From assembly GCF_902859935.1 (NCBI RefSeq), contig NZ_CADIKI010000010.1, positions 186,001-250,000 of the forward strand: 64,000 nucleotides of DNA. Direction: 5' to 3'. The position numbers were made by a program, and so were the translations under genes. The stretch is from Paraburkholderia fynbosensis (lineage in GTDB: Bacteria; Pseudomonadota; Gammaproteobacteria; Burkholderiales; Burkholderiaceae). Shown here piece after piece: positions 1 through 8,798 of this stretch (within the stretch, counting starts at the first letter, position 1; every line of letters begins with the position of its first letter). The notes below the pieces were generated by a model, which saw nothing but the letters and a program-made list of their open reading frames with translations, was not told where the DNA came from and made no database searches.

Positions 1-596
1 GCCGAACGCTTTTGTGTAGCCACCGTGGTTGCTGTGCGATTGAGCTGTTGCGCGATCTGCGTGACAGACAGCCCCATACCAAACAGGCGGACAACCTCGA
101 GTTCCTTCGGGGAGAGGTCCGGAGCGCTGAGAAATCCTTCCGCGGTATTGCCATCCTGAACGAGCCACTGGGTAATGCCTGGAGATAGAAATGTGCGTGC
201 GTTCAAATGCGAACGCACCGTGACGCAAGCCTGTTCGATTACTGCCGATTCCTCGTCCTTACCCACGATGCCCGCGACGCCCATCTTGCAAAGCTTTTGC
301 AATACTCCGCCGTTAGTGAGCATTGTAAAAACAATGATCGGCGTAGAAGGGTAATTCCGCCTGAGTCGCGCGATAAGGCGGAGTCCGTCTTCGTCGGCGG
401 TGCCCCTCTGCATCGAGAAATCAGTAACGATCAGATCGCATTCGACTGCCGTGAGTATTTCCAGAAGCTCAGTCCCGGATTTAACGATCGCGGCGATTTT
501 GAAGCCGGGAATCGCGTCGATTGTTTGGGCAACGGCCCTGCGAACGACCGCATGATCGTCCGCCACCACAACGTGGACAATGCGCGTAGAGTTCAT
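1..596 (-). CDS. LuxR/NarL-family response regulator (3' end outside window)
   Basis: A phosphorylation-controlled transcription factor, reading leftward and cut by the window edge; 198 codons are visible. The first 120 residues form a receiver domain: acidic pair D13-D14 in VVVADDHAVV, phospho-acceptor D59 in LIVTDFSM, and the conserved lysine in GIVGKD. Residues from about 160 form a LuxR-type helix-turn-helix (LSPKELEVVRLFGMGLSV, then TQIAQQLNRTATTVATQKRS), of the RcsB/NarL type. The ATG at 596 is chosen because the receiver fold begins right after it; the ribosome site there is weak. No sensor kinase is next to it in the window. Control of the nearby secretion or exopolysaccharide operons is possible but only inferred. 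Confidence 0.85.
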   Translation of the reverse strand, partial: MNSTRIVHVVVADDHAVVRRAVAQTIDAIPGFKIAAIVKSGTELLEILTAVECDLIVTDFSMQRGTADEDGLRLIARLRRNYPSTPIIVFTMLTNGGVLQKLCKMGVAGIVGKDEESAVIEQACVTVRSHLNARTFLSPGITQWLVQDGNTAEGFLSAPDLSPKELEVVRLFGMGLSVTQIAQQLNRTATTVATQKRS

Positions 597-1600
597 AAGG
601 ATGACATACCGATTGAAAGTGCAATAGATTTCGTCGGATTGATGTTCTTCATCATGGCCCCCATTCGGCAACTCCGCGGAGCGGAATGGTGTCTGCGACG
701 AGAGCGACTTCATAAGCCAGTACCGCCTGCAAGGAGACACCGCAAGTCGCGCGCAACGACGAACGTTCCGGCGACTGTGCAATCGCAGACCTTGTATCGT
801 GACATGCCAGCTGTCGGATCAGGCGCTTCATCTGCACATGTATGGAGAATCATTTCTGCGGGGACGAGACAATCCGAAGGATGCGGTAGAGGGTCTATCC
901 TGACATTCGACAAGTCTGCGAGCATTTCAAGCCGACTATGGTTGCCAACCCGCCGGCGAACATGGCGCAAATGCGAAGCATGGCACCGCAAGGAGCGACG
1001 CGGCGAGTCACCACGATAGCAGGACCGCACAGCGCGCCACCTGCCCACACGCGCTTTGCCTGCAAAAGTTAGCGGGCAAATTGGCAATTCAGCAGAAAGT
1101 CGCATGCGGGAACCTTGTGCATACTGATCGATTGTCCCGACCCGGGGCTTTCAGCATCCCGCCAGATGAATGACAACGTCGGTCTGACCTGCGGGCACCA
1201 ACAGGTTAAAGCATGAGCGGATTCAAGAGATAGCGCTGCGTCAATGCCATGGTCGATATGTAGCCGCGAGAGGCCTGCGTGCGTTAAAGGCCGTTGAGTA
1301 TTTCTTATCCACCAGTGAAGATGGCCAGCGAGCCGAAGTCACGCTGACACATACGGTGAGAAAGTACCTTCAAACTTCTTTCTTACCGAGATCTTTCACG
1401 CATTAAATGACCCGTACTATTGTGGCGTACGTCGAATTAATTTTTGTCACGAAATGTCAAGTTTTCGTCGACACTGACACGCTCCTACCGAACATGCGGT
1501 CTCGACACGATGGACCGTAAGGCGAAATCACCCGTGGAGAAAAATGCATTTGTCGAACGCGGGGGCCCGCTGTCAATCATCGGTTGTGTAGCGGCAGGAA
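597..1600. other. Gene-poor stretch left of the IS relic
   Basis: About 1 kb with no recognisable gene on either strand. Open frames here are short and their translations have no family character. It probably carries the promoter of the leftward response regulator and decayed accessory DNA. No convincing promoter or repeat was identified. Confidence 0.5.
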
Positions 1601-1737
1601 CGAACCGCGCGAGTTTTGTGGAGGCTCCTACTCTTGAGAGAATGGCGCCATGAACAAGAACGCAACCAAGCTTTCCCCGGAACTCCGGCAACGCGCAGCT
1701 TAAATCAACCGGCCTCCACGATTCCCGGCGCGATTCA
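1601..1737 (+). mobile_element. 137-bp relic of an IS3-family insertion sequence
   Basis: Both ends of an IS3-type element survive with almost all of the middle missing. The left end (1601 onward, CGAACCGCGCGAGTTTTGTG then GAGGCTC) and the complement of the right end (from 1737, TGAATCGCGCCGGGAATCGT then GGAGGCCGG) are imperfect inverted repeats of each other and resemble the ends of IS3-family elements common in Burkholderia. Between them only the first codons of orfA remain. No 3-bp target duplication is visible. It is an internal-deletion derivative too small to code for a transposase. The family call rests on remembered similarity, not a search. Confidence 0.6.
1650..1703 (+). pseudogene. 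IS3-family transposase OrfA, first 17 codons only
   Basis: The frame starts MNKNATKLSPELRQRAA and stops at a TAA at 1701-1703. This matches the usual beginning of OrfA in one IS3 subgroup, where full proteins continue with a helix-turn-helix of about 90 residues. Here the frame runs directly into the right-end repeat, so the deletion removed the rest of orfA and all of orfB. Confidence 0.55.
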
Positions 1738-1778
1738 GTTCTTCGAGCTCGGACCGCTTAAGTAGACGCAGCCGCCGT

Positions 1779-1810
1779 AAAAAGACAACCGCCCGGCAGA
1801 GACGGGCGGT
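1779..1810 (-). terminator. Rho-independent terminator of the type I secretion operon
   Basis: On the minus strand an 8-bp perfect stem (ACCGCCCG/CGGGCGGT, 7-base loop) occupies 1788-1810 and is followed by TGTCTTTTT. It lies 10 bases beyond the stop of the HlyD-type gene, where the three-gene leftward operon ends. Confidence 0.85.
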
Positions 1811-1820
1811 CCTGATGATA

Positions 1821-3143
1821 TTACCGCTCGCGCAACGCTTCTTTCCCCCTGTTCAGAGGCTTCATCAGATAGGCGAGTACGCTCTTGCGTCCGGTCTGGA
1901 TGTCCACCGTTGCTACCATACCCGGCACGATTGAAAACATCTTCCCGGCCTTGTTCACGAGATGGTCGGCGTCCGTACGAATGTAGACGCGATAATAGTA
2001 AACATCCCGTTTGACATCGTCCTGAATTGTATCCGGCGAAATTACAGTCACCTTCCCCTTCAAGCCGCCGAAGATCGAATAGTCATACGCGGTAATCTTC
2101 ACCGATGCGTCCTGCCCAGGATGCAGGAAGGCAACGTCGCGTGGTGAAATACGTGCCTCAACCAGCAACTTGTCATCCATCGGCACGATTTCCATCAGCT
2201 TCCCGTTCGGCGGAATAACGCCGCCCAAGGTGGTGATCGCAATATCTTTCACGATACCTCGAACCGGCGACGTAAAGGTCAAACGGGTAAGCGCATCCGC
2301 GCGCCCTCGTGTAACTGAGCGTTGCGTTTCAACTTCAGCATTCGCCTTTGCAAGTTCCTCCCGAGCCTTGACCAAGTAGTCATTGCGCAAGTCATTCTGC
2401 TTGCCTTCCAGCTCATTGATCTGCCGCTTAAGCCGCAAGACTTCCACCGCACTCGCGGCGCCCTGCGCCACCAGTGGCTCGGTCAGAGAAAGTTCGCGGC
2501 GCACTAGTACGAGAGTCTGTGATAGATCGTTGAGGCTGCTGGAAAGTCCATTACGCCGCGAACGATAGAGCTCGGTCTCGCTTCGAACCAGATTGGCATC
2601 TTCCTGGACATGCTCGGGAAATGTCAGCGGCGTACCATTCACTTCGGCCGCAAGCCGGGCTGCCATTGCCTCTGACGCACGCAGCTTCGATTCGCTTTCG
2701 TCGACGGTCGATTCGGTTCGTGTGCGGTCCAGTTGAGCCACTACCTGGCCGGCGTTCACGATATCGCCTTCCCTGACCGGCAGCTTCACCAGGATTCCCC
2801 CCTCCAGCGACTGAATGACCTGCTCCTTGGACGTCGGAACGATTTTGCCTGTCCCACTGGAGACCTCATCCAGGTTAAAAAACGCCGCCCACGCCAGAAA
2901 CGTGACGATCAGCCCCGCGATCAACCATGTCACCAGCGACGACTTTGGCAACGGCGAATCCGACCGCGCAGCAATCGGATGCGCCGCAGGCACCGAGCCC
3001 GGCAACTTCGGCGCCACGCGGCGCGGACCACCCGGTACTTCACCATGCGCTGTCAACTGTGTCCGGTTAGCCGCGTCAGCCGACGGTCGGTTTCCTTCCG
3101 ATTTCTTTTTAGTCCCGTCAGGCCGATTTTCAACTTCGCTCAT
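1821..3143 (-). CDS. HlyD-family type I secretion adaptor (membrane fusion protein)
   Basis: Periplasmic adaptor that joins the inner-membrane ABC exporter to the outer-membrane channel. 440 residues: a cytoplasmic tail of about 69 residues rich in charged residues and Pro, one membrane helix at about 70-89, the first half of a lipoyl-like domain (QSLEGGILVKLPVREGDIV), a long coiled-coil region at about 150-300, then the second lipoyl half and a beta-barrel (LVEARISPRDVAFLHPGQDA). Length and architecture fit the HlyD/LapC class. It is the last gene of the operon; its ATG overlaps the stop of the ABC gene by four bases (3140-3143), which suggests translational coupling. A terminator follows. 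Confidence 0.93.
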   Translation of the reverse strand: MSEVENRPDGTKKKSEGNRPSADAANRTQLTAHGEVPGGPRRVAPKLPGSVPAAHPIAARSDSPLPKSSLVTWLIAGLIVTFLAWAAFFNLDEVSSGTGKIVPTSKEQVIQSLEGGILVKLPVREGDIVNAGQVVAQLDRTRTESTVDESESKLRASEAMAARLAAEVNGTPLTFPEHVQEDANLVRSETELYRSRRNGLSSSLNDLSQTLVLVRRELSLTEPLVAQGAASAVEVLRLKRQINELEGKQNDLRNDYLVKAREELAKANAEVETQRSVTRGRADALTRLTFTSPVRGIVKDIAITTLGGVIPPNGKLMEIVPMDDKLLVEARISPRDVAFLHPGQDASVKITAYDYSIFGGLKGKVTVISPDTIQDDVKRDVYYYRVYIRTDADHLVNKAGKMFSIVPGMVATVDIQTGRKSVLAYLMKPLNRGKEALRER

Positions 3144-5248
3144 CTGGACAGTGCTCCTAGTACTTTTTCCTTGCTGCCGTCCATGACGATCTGCCCGGCA
3201 TCCACAACGATGACCCGATCAACCATCCTGAGAACCGACATGCGGTGAGTCGCCACGACGAACGTGCGTGGACCCAGCCACGCTCCCAATTCTTCGATGA
3301 CGTGGCGCTCGCTCATTTCGTCGAAGCTCGCCGTTGGCTCATCGAGCAGCACGATCGACGGCTCCCGCAACAAGGTCCGCGCCAGCAGCAGCGACTGGCG
3401 CTGGCCGCCGGAGAGCCCCAATCCCCCTTCAAGGATCATCTCATCCAGACCATTGGGACGCGACTCGACGAATGCCATCGCACCGGTCATGCGGAGCACC
3501 TTCAGCACTGCCTCGTCTGTGGCAAGCGGCATGCCAAGCACAATGTTGTCTCGGACCGTTCCATGGAACAGTCGCGCGTTCTGGGTCAATAGGCCCATGT
3601 CTCGTCGCACGTCAGCTGGATCAATCAGTCCCAGCTCCGTGCCGTCCAACGTAATGCGTCCCTGCTGGGGCGCTTGCAGTCCAGCAAGCATTTGCAACAG
3701 CGTCGACTTGCCCGCGCCCATACGACCGAGCAGCGCAATCTTCTCCCCTTTGCCGATATGCAGCCGTCCGATCGACAGCGCCGGCGCCTTATCGTCCTTG
3801 CCATACTGGAAGCGCGCACCCTCGATCAAGTATTCGCCGCGCAGCGAAGACCGCTGAACCAGTTTCGATCGATCCGGCTGATCGACCGGACGTGCCATCA
3901 GCTCGTCCAGGCCTTTGCGGGCTACCTTAGCCTGCTGCCACCGCGCAAAGATAGAAGAGAGTTGGGCCAGCGGCGAAATCATCCGTGAAGCGAGAATCGA
4001 CGTGGCCACGAGAGCGCCCGTTGTCATTTCGCCTTTCATCACCAGAAAGCTTCCGCACAGAAGCACCAACGCGTAAGTAATGCTCTGCACTTCCTGCGTC
4101 CACGTCATCAGCAGGCTGGTCAGAAAACGCTGACGCATGCCAACGCCCGCGGCCACGCTGTTGACGTTATTCCACTGATTCTGGAAACGTGGTTCCGCAC
4201 GAAGCAACTTGATGTCTTCAATACCTTGCACAGCCTCCACGAGCATCGCGTTCCGTAACGCCGACTCGCGCATGCCCTCATTCGACAGACGAGCCAGCGG
4301 ACGTTGGATCAACAGCCCAGGGACGACGAGAAGGGGCACGGCTGCGAGGGCCACGAAAACGAGCGGGCCGCCGACTGCCCACAACACAACCAGAAATAGC
4401 ACAAAGAATGGCAGATCGGCGAGAGCTCCGACCGTCGTCGACGTCAGCAACTCGCGCACCTGATCGAGTTCACGGACCTGGGCAATGAAGCTTCCTGTGG
4501 ACTTCGAGCGAGCATCGTTCCGTATCCTTAGCGCGTGCCCAAACACGACGTCAGATATCTTCAGATCGGCGCGCTTTCCGACGACATCGGACATATGGGT
4601 CCGTGCTACGCGGAGGCCAAATTCAAATGCAATCGCAATCATCACTCCGCCAAACAGTACCCATAGCGTGGGTTCCGACTGCGACGGCACCACACGATCA
4701 TAGATCTGCATCGAGAAGGTCATGCCGGCCAGCGCAAGCAGGTTGGCAAAGAGCGACGCCAGGATGACGTCACCGTAGCGGCGCCAGTCGCGCAGAGCGA
4801 TCTCCCAGAACCAGTTCGCCCGGTACGGTCGGATATAGTCGTCCACCCGCGCATCCGCAACCGAATTCTGGGGCCGAAGGATCGCGATGCGCTTTGCGCG
4901 CGAGCGAACGTCATCGATCGACATCGCTGTTTCAAGCCCGATATCACCACTGATCAGCACACCAAATTTCCCGTGCCCGTCGGATGTGTGCACCACCCCC
5001 ACGGAGCCGTCATGGCATTCAATAACGAGAGGCAAGCGCCATGGGTCAAGTTGATCAACAGAGAACGGGCGTAGACGCAGTTCAAGTCCTGCCTGTCGGG
5101 ACATACGCTCAAGTACCTGATCGATCGGCGCGCCCTGTTCCCAGGCTAACGAAACGCGCACGCTCTCGGCAGAGGCTGAGAGTCCGTAGTGGCGTGCAAC
5201 GGCAAGCATTGCATCCAGCCAACGTGTATATTGAATGGGCAGACTCAT
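3140..5248 (-). CDS. Type I secretion ABC exporter with degenerate C39-like domain (LapB/LssB type)
   Basis: Inner-membrane ATPase that powers one-step export of a large protein, usually an RTX adhesin. 702 residues. Residues 1-125 resemble a C39 peptidase, but the usual catalytic Cys position reads WLDAMLAVARHYG, so this is a C39-like binding domain without peptidase chemistry. An exporter membrane domain covers about 150-440. The ATPase has Walker A (GRMGAGKST, near residue 505), signature LSGGQRQ (about 609) and Walker B (IVLLDEPTAS, about 635). It overlaps the neighbouring genes by four bases on both sides. This class is normally encoded close to its substrate, but no adhesin gene is in the window. 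Confidence 0.95.
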   Translation of the reverse strand: MSLPIQYTRWLDAMLAVARHYGLSASAESVRVSLAWEQGAPIDQVLERMSRQAGLELRLRPFSVDQLDPWRLPLVIECHDGSVGVVHTSDGHGKFGVLISGDIGLETAMSIDDVRSRAKRIAILRPQNSVADARVDDYIRPYRANWFWEIALRDWRRYGDVILASLFANLLALAGMTFSMQIYDRVVPSQSEPTLWVLFGGVMIAIAFEFGLRVARTHMSDVVGKRADLKISDVVFGHALRIRNDARSKSTGSFIAQVRELDQVRELLTSTTVGALADLPFFVLFLVVLWAVGGPLVFVALAAVPLLVVPGLLIQRPLARLSNEGMRESALRNAMLVEAVQGIEDIKLLRAEPRFQNQWNNVNSVAAGVGMRQRFLTSLLMTWTQEVQSITYALVLLCGSFLVMKGEMTTGALVATSILASRMISPLAQLSSIFARWQQAKVARKGLDELMARPVDQPDRSKLVQRSSLRGEYLIEGARFQYGKDDKAPALSIGRLHIGKGEKIALLGRMGAGKSTLLQMLAGLQAPQQGRITLDGTELGLIDPADVRRDMGLLTQNARLFHGTVRDNIVLGMPLATDEAVLKVLRMTGAMAFVESRPNGLDEMILEGGLGLSGGQRQSLLLARTLLREPSIVLLDEPTASFDEMSERHVIEELGAWLGPRTFVVATHRMSVLRMVDRVIVVDAGQIVMDGSKEKVLGALSR

Positions 5249-6669
5249 GGAAGCACATCCATCCCTTGCACAACGGTTTTGTTAAGGCCATAGAACTCAC
5301 GACCGGCTCCTGTAGCGGCGACGTAGCCAACCAAGTTGATCCAGAAATCATGCTTGACTGATTCCTCGTCAGAAACTGCCTGGAAAAACTCCTGCTCCGC
5401 GTTGAGAAGATCCAATATCGAACGCGTGCCAAGCTTGTATTGTTCGCGATAAAGATTCCGTGCTTCCGTAATGCTTCGCTTGCGCCTCTCCAGAACGCCG
5501 AATCGGCCTTTAGCACCAATCGCGAGTTCTCTGAAGCTGCGCGCGTCGTCGCTACCGTTGAGGCGCGCGACCTGAACCCGCGAACGTGCAGAAGCGAGCG
5601 CATTATCCGCTGCCTTTATCTGTGCGCTCAGTGCACCACCCTGAAAGACCTTCCAGGACACGTCAAGCATGATCGACCTATAGGAGCCATCGGGCACATA
5701 GGTCGACGGATTCACGCCACTAAGACTTTTATTTTGCGAGATATCAAGCGTAAGTGTGGGCCAGCGCTGCGCCTTGGCAACGTCAAGCTGTGCAATAGCC
5801 GACCTCATGTCTGCTTTGGCGGCTAGCACATCCGGTATGCCGTCGGTATTTGGGTCTGGATTCAGCGCCACCAGCGCGGCCTTATCTTCCGGAAGCGATG
5901 CGATCGTGCCGGCGAACCGACCACCGAGCAATGTACGCAAATGTTCAAAGGCCTGCGCTTTTTGCGCGCTTACCTGCAGCAGGTCCGCCCGCGCACTCTG
6001 GACTCGCGATTCAGCCTGGATAGGATCAGAGCGCGTACTGACTCCTGCGTCAGCCCGACGCTGCGACATAAGAAGCACCTTCTCAACAGCCGCAACCTGT
6101 TCCTTCGCAATCTGCTCCAGCACCTGATAACGGTGTGCGTTGACCACTGCCCCGGCGGTTTGCTGCGCGATCGTATCGATCTGCTTGAGAACGGTGGCCT
6201 GTTGGCGGCTTACGCCGGCCTTCGCCTGGTCAACAGCGCCAGATACCTTGCCAAAGTCGAACAGCATCTGGGAAACCGAAACGCTCGTGCTATTGCCCGT
6301 ACCCGTCAAGGTGGAATTGCCACCGCCAAGCCCTGCTGTGATCTGGGGAAAGTATCCTGCGCGCGCAACGTCGATGGCGCTGGTTGATTCAGCCAGTGTC
6401 GCAATCGTGTCGGCAATTGATGGATGACGGTTAACCGCGATGGCGACAGCGTGATTTAAATCCAATTCTCGATCTAATATATCGGCATCCAGATTAACTT
6501 CCGCCTGATCGCCAGCGATCTGCTTCTCGAGTGTTGCGGGGTCCAGCCGATTGGCACCCCAGTCAAACTTGCCGGAGGGAGCACGAGGCTGACCCGGAGC
6601 CTCCGCCATAACAGGCCCGGAGCAAAGAACGAAACACAGGCATGCTGCACCCGACAAATTCAAATACAC
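5245..6669 (-). CDS. TolC-family outer-membrane channel of the type I secretion system
   Basis: Outer-membrane efflux channel, 474 residues, first gene of the leftward secretion operon. An N-terminal signal peptide (about residues 1-22, ending PVMAEA) is followed by the two-fold repeated alpha-helical barrel of the OEP family; AVAINRHPSI- and NLYREQYKLGTRSILDLLNA-like helices are typical of TolC proteins. The start is a GTG at 6669, supported by AAGGAG five bases upstream. The stop overlaps the start of the ABC gene by four bases. With the two downstream genes it forms a complete tripartite exporter. Confidence 0.93.
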   Translation of the reverse strand: MYLNLSGAACLCFVLCSGPVMAEAPGQPRAPSGKFDWGANRLDPATLEKQIAGDQAEVNLDADILDRELDLNHAVAIAVNRHPSIADTIATLAESTSAIDVARAGYFPQITAGLGGGNSTLTGTGNSTSVSVSQMLFDFGKVSGAVDQAKAGVSRQQATVLKQIDTIAQQTAGAVVNAHRYQVLEQIAKEQVAAVEKVLLMSQRRADAGVSTRSDPIQAESRVQSARADLLQVSAQKAQAFEHLRTLLGGRFAGTIASLPEDKAALVALNPDPNTDGIPDVLAAKADMRSAIAQLDVAKAQRWPTLTLDISQNKSLSGVNPSTYVPDGSYRSIMLDVSWKVFQGGALSAQIKAADNALASARSRVQVARLNGSDDARSFRELAIGAKGRFGVLERRKRSITEARNLYREQYKLGTRSILDLLNAEQEFFQAVSDEESVKHDFWINLVGYVAATGAGREFYGLNKTVVQGMDVLP

Positions 6670-7465
6670 AAAAACTCCTTACCGATGCGTCGCCAGGAAA
6701 TCGTCAAACACGTGGCGCAAAGACTAATTAGCAACGGACTACGCTGTTGTAGTAAAACTGAGGTGTGACAATGCGGTCGGATTCTCGAAAACCTCTTTGA
6801 TCGAGCTATCAGCAGGAGAAGATATCCCGTAGACGCCTGGGAATCGGGGCAAAAGTTGTGTTGCCGCCACTGGGCTCGGCTAATGGTCTTTGATGCTGCG
6901 GAGGGACATGTATTCATGCCGCCGCGTGTGGTGCCCTGACGCCCCGCCCACTCAATATAAATCACGAAATGTTTATGTGAAGCTCACGTCCGCCAATCGC
7001 ATTGTGACTCTATTCCGGAGCGCGCTCTATAGAACACGTTCGATTTCTCGGTCCGAAGTACGTTATGAACCTTGCCTGTGGTCTGCCGATTCAAGCTGTC
7101 CGTCCTGCCGCAGCGGCCAGAGCGAAAAACGACAAGCGCCATGCGCGCCGGCAGTGGCGCGTGGCTACGCGCCGGATTGCCTGATGCAGAAAGAACCTTC
7201 GATGAGATGTCGTGTGCGATACAGAGGTTTGTTTAGCGCACGTCGCATGCGCCGACTCGCTATACGCCAACGCACAATCATATAGCCGGTGTCGCAAGCT
7301 TTATCGGCCACGAGGTTTGCGGGTTACGGGCTCAGGAAGAACCACACTATCACCGGATTGTCCCAACTATTTTCCTTGCGGCTCGCGCCGCGAACCACGC
7401 GATGCTGGCTGAGCAACTCCTGGCATTCGTCGCTTTCGCACCGACTACCGCAGTCCAAATGTGCA
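6670..7465. other. Gene-poor stretch upstream of the secretion operon
   Basis: About 800 bases without a recognisable gene. It must contain the promoter of the leftward secretion operon, but no clear -35/-10 pair stands out. Short open frames on both strands give translations without family character and are treated as chance. Confidence 0.5.
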
Positions 7466-7735
7466 TCAACGACGTTCGTTCGTTTCTCCCCTCCCTAGTC
7501 CGCGTGCCGCGAAGCCGAAAAATAAGGCGACCAGGCTCATGCAGAGAACGAAGACGATATCCATCGCAACCAGCCACCAATCGAGTTCTCTGAAATACCA
7601 TATGCAAAACAATACAGCGCAAAATGTCGTAAAGAATAGCGACAGCAGAAACAATATCGAGTTGTCCAACCAATGGCAAACAGCGACTATCTGGCCTCTG
7701 CGCGTCGATTTAATCGATGTTGCACAGACTTTCAT
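7466..7735 (-). CDS. Small predicted inner-membrane protein, unknown function
   Basis: 89 residues, not recognised. After a charged N-terminus of about 22 residues come two clear hydrophobic segments (about 26-46, SILFLLSLFFTTFCAVLFCI, and about 53-75, WWLVAMDIVFVLCMSLVALF), then a short basic tail (ARGLGRGETNERR). This inside-tail two-helix layout is unlikely by chance. The ATG at 7735 has GGAAG at a suitable distance. It stands alone between the secretion operon and the exopolysaccharide operon, in the same orientation as both. Function cannot be deduced. Confidence 0.5.
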   Translation of the reverse strand: MKVCATSIKSTRRGQIVAVCHWLDNSILFLLSLFFTTFCAVLFCIWYFRELDWWLVAMDIVFVLCMSLVALFFGFAARGLGRGETNERR

Positions 7736-8030
7736 CTAAAAAACTTCCATAAGCCACTTCGACCTCCGTGGGTCAAACAGGACAATACCCTCGGCCACCA
7801 ATCTCACCACGTAGTCAGCGACTGACTCACTCATTCAACAAGGGTCAGCGCGGCACGATATCTTTTCATTCGAAATATTTACCGAAGAACTTGTCACCAA
7901 AACAGCCAGTGGCTCAAGGTACCTCACTGTACCCGGAATTGACATCGAAGGAATTCGAAATCATGAGATCAGCTGCACGGCGGAGGCCCTGTCTGGCGGA
8001 TCACATGACCAGAAAGAATGGAGGATTAAA

Positions 8031-8473
8031 TCATCCAGCAATACAGATCTCCGATCGCTCGCTCAGCGCGACATTGCCCGACATGGTCCGACTTTCCATA
8101 ACCCGGTTGGAGTGTGTCGGGAACACCGCGTGAACGAGCGTTCGCATCAAGAAGATCACAGTAAGGGGCTCCGCACGGGCTTTCGGGTAGCCGCTCATGG
8201 TCCGCGCGAGGCGACCGAACCGGTTCAAGAAGCAAAAACTTCGCTCGACCACATTCCGTCGGTCGCAACAGAGCAAGTCCTTCTGTGCGTCACTCCAGCT
8301 TGATTTCCTGCACTTCCACGTCGTTATCGCGTCCGGCCTGCGCAGCGTCTTCGCCGTGTATCCACGATTCGCTAATGCCACCTCGACGGTTTGTCCCGCT
8401 AGCAACCGGACCTGGCCCCCAGCTCTGCCACTTGCGCGCGCCTGTTCATTCGTCGGCGTTCGCGCACCACCAT
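8031..8473 (-). pseudogene. IS5-family transposase relic (C-terminal part)
   Basis: The minus-strand frame reads ANRGYTAKTLRRPDAI, then RRNVVERSFCFLNRFGRLAR, then a helix ending MRTLVHAVF. This follows the C-terminal third of IS5/IS427-group DDE transposases, where the E of VVER-F is the last catalytic residue. The N-terminal two thirds, with both catalytic Asp, are missing, and the flanking sequence is not a complete insertion sequence. The relic begins right after codon Asn-Tyr of the BNR_4-like gene (bases AATTA at 8475-8479), so it marks where that gene was cut. Limits are approximate. Confidence 0.6.
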
Positions 8474-8748
8474 TTAATTGCGCGTGTCCCACCCAGCGAA
8501 TCGGCTATTGAGTCGCTGCTTCTTTATCGAGCCATCGGTTAGGTCAATCTGCGCCACCGACAGGTAGCGATCTACATCGTAATAGCCTGCGTAGATTTTT
8601 GAGCCACTCTGCATCGCCGGAAACGCTACTCTCGTGCCGGCCTATACACCGTCTATCCGCAGTGGCATAAAACGCGCGTTTATCGTAGCAAAAATTTTTT
8701 CAAGGGCGAGAGGCTTAGCAATATTGCAAACAACAGCCCGGCGCGCAT
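8474..8748 (-). pseudogene. BNR_4-like secreted protein, truncated and mutated 5' fragment
   Basis: The minus strand starts with a signal-peptide-like stretch (MRAGLLFAILLSLSP, ATG at 8748), then a frame change in an A/T run near 8690-8700. The next segment reads RFMPLRIDGV, an in-frame TAG, then AGTRVAF, GSKIYAGYYDVDRYLSVAQI and SRFAGWDTRN, and stops at the junction with the transposase relic. The pattern (V-W-AG-RV-F, AYYD-DR, GWD-HNY) matches my memory of BNR_4 proteins often found in polysaccharide clusters; the TAG stands where Trp (TGG) is expected. It follows the preceding glycosyltransferase by about 50 bases and was probably its operon mate. An alternative ATG at 8780 with a better ribosome site exists. 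Confidence 0.55.
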
Positions 8749-8798
8749 CGAATTACGATGTCGTCGTGCACATTCGCCATCTCAGTAACTCCTCTTCA

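Noticed and set aside
1441-6975. Shared word TCACGAAATGT at about 1447 and 6967
   Set aside because: Eleven bases with no flanking similarity or symmetry; chance is sufficient.
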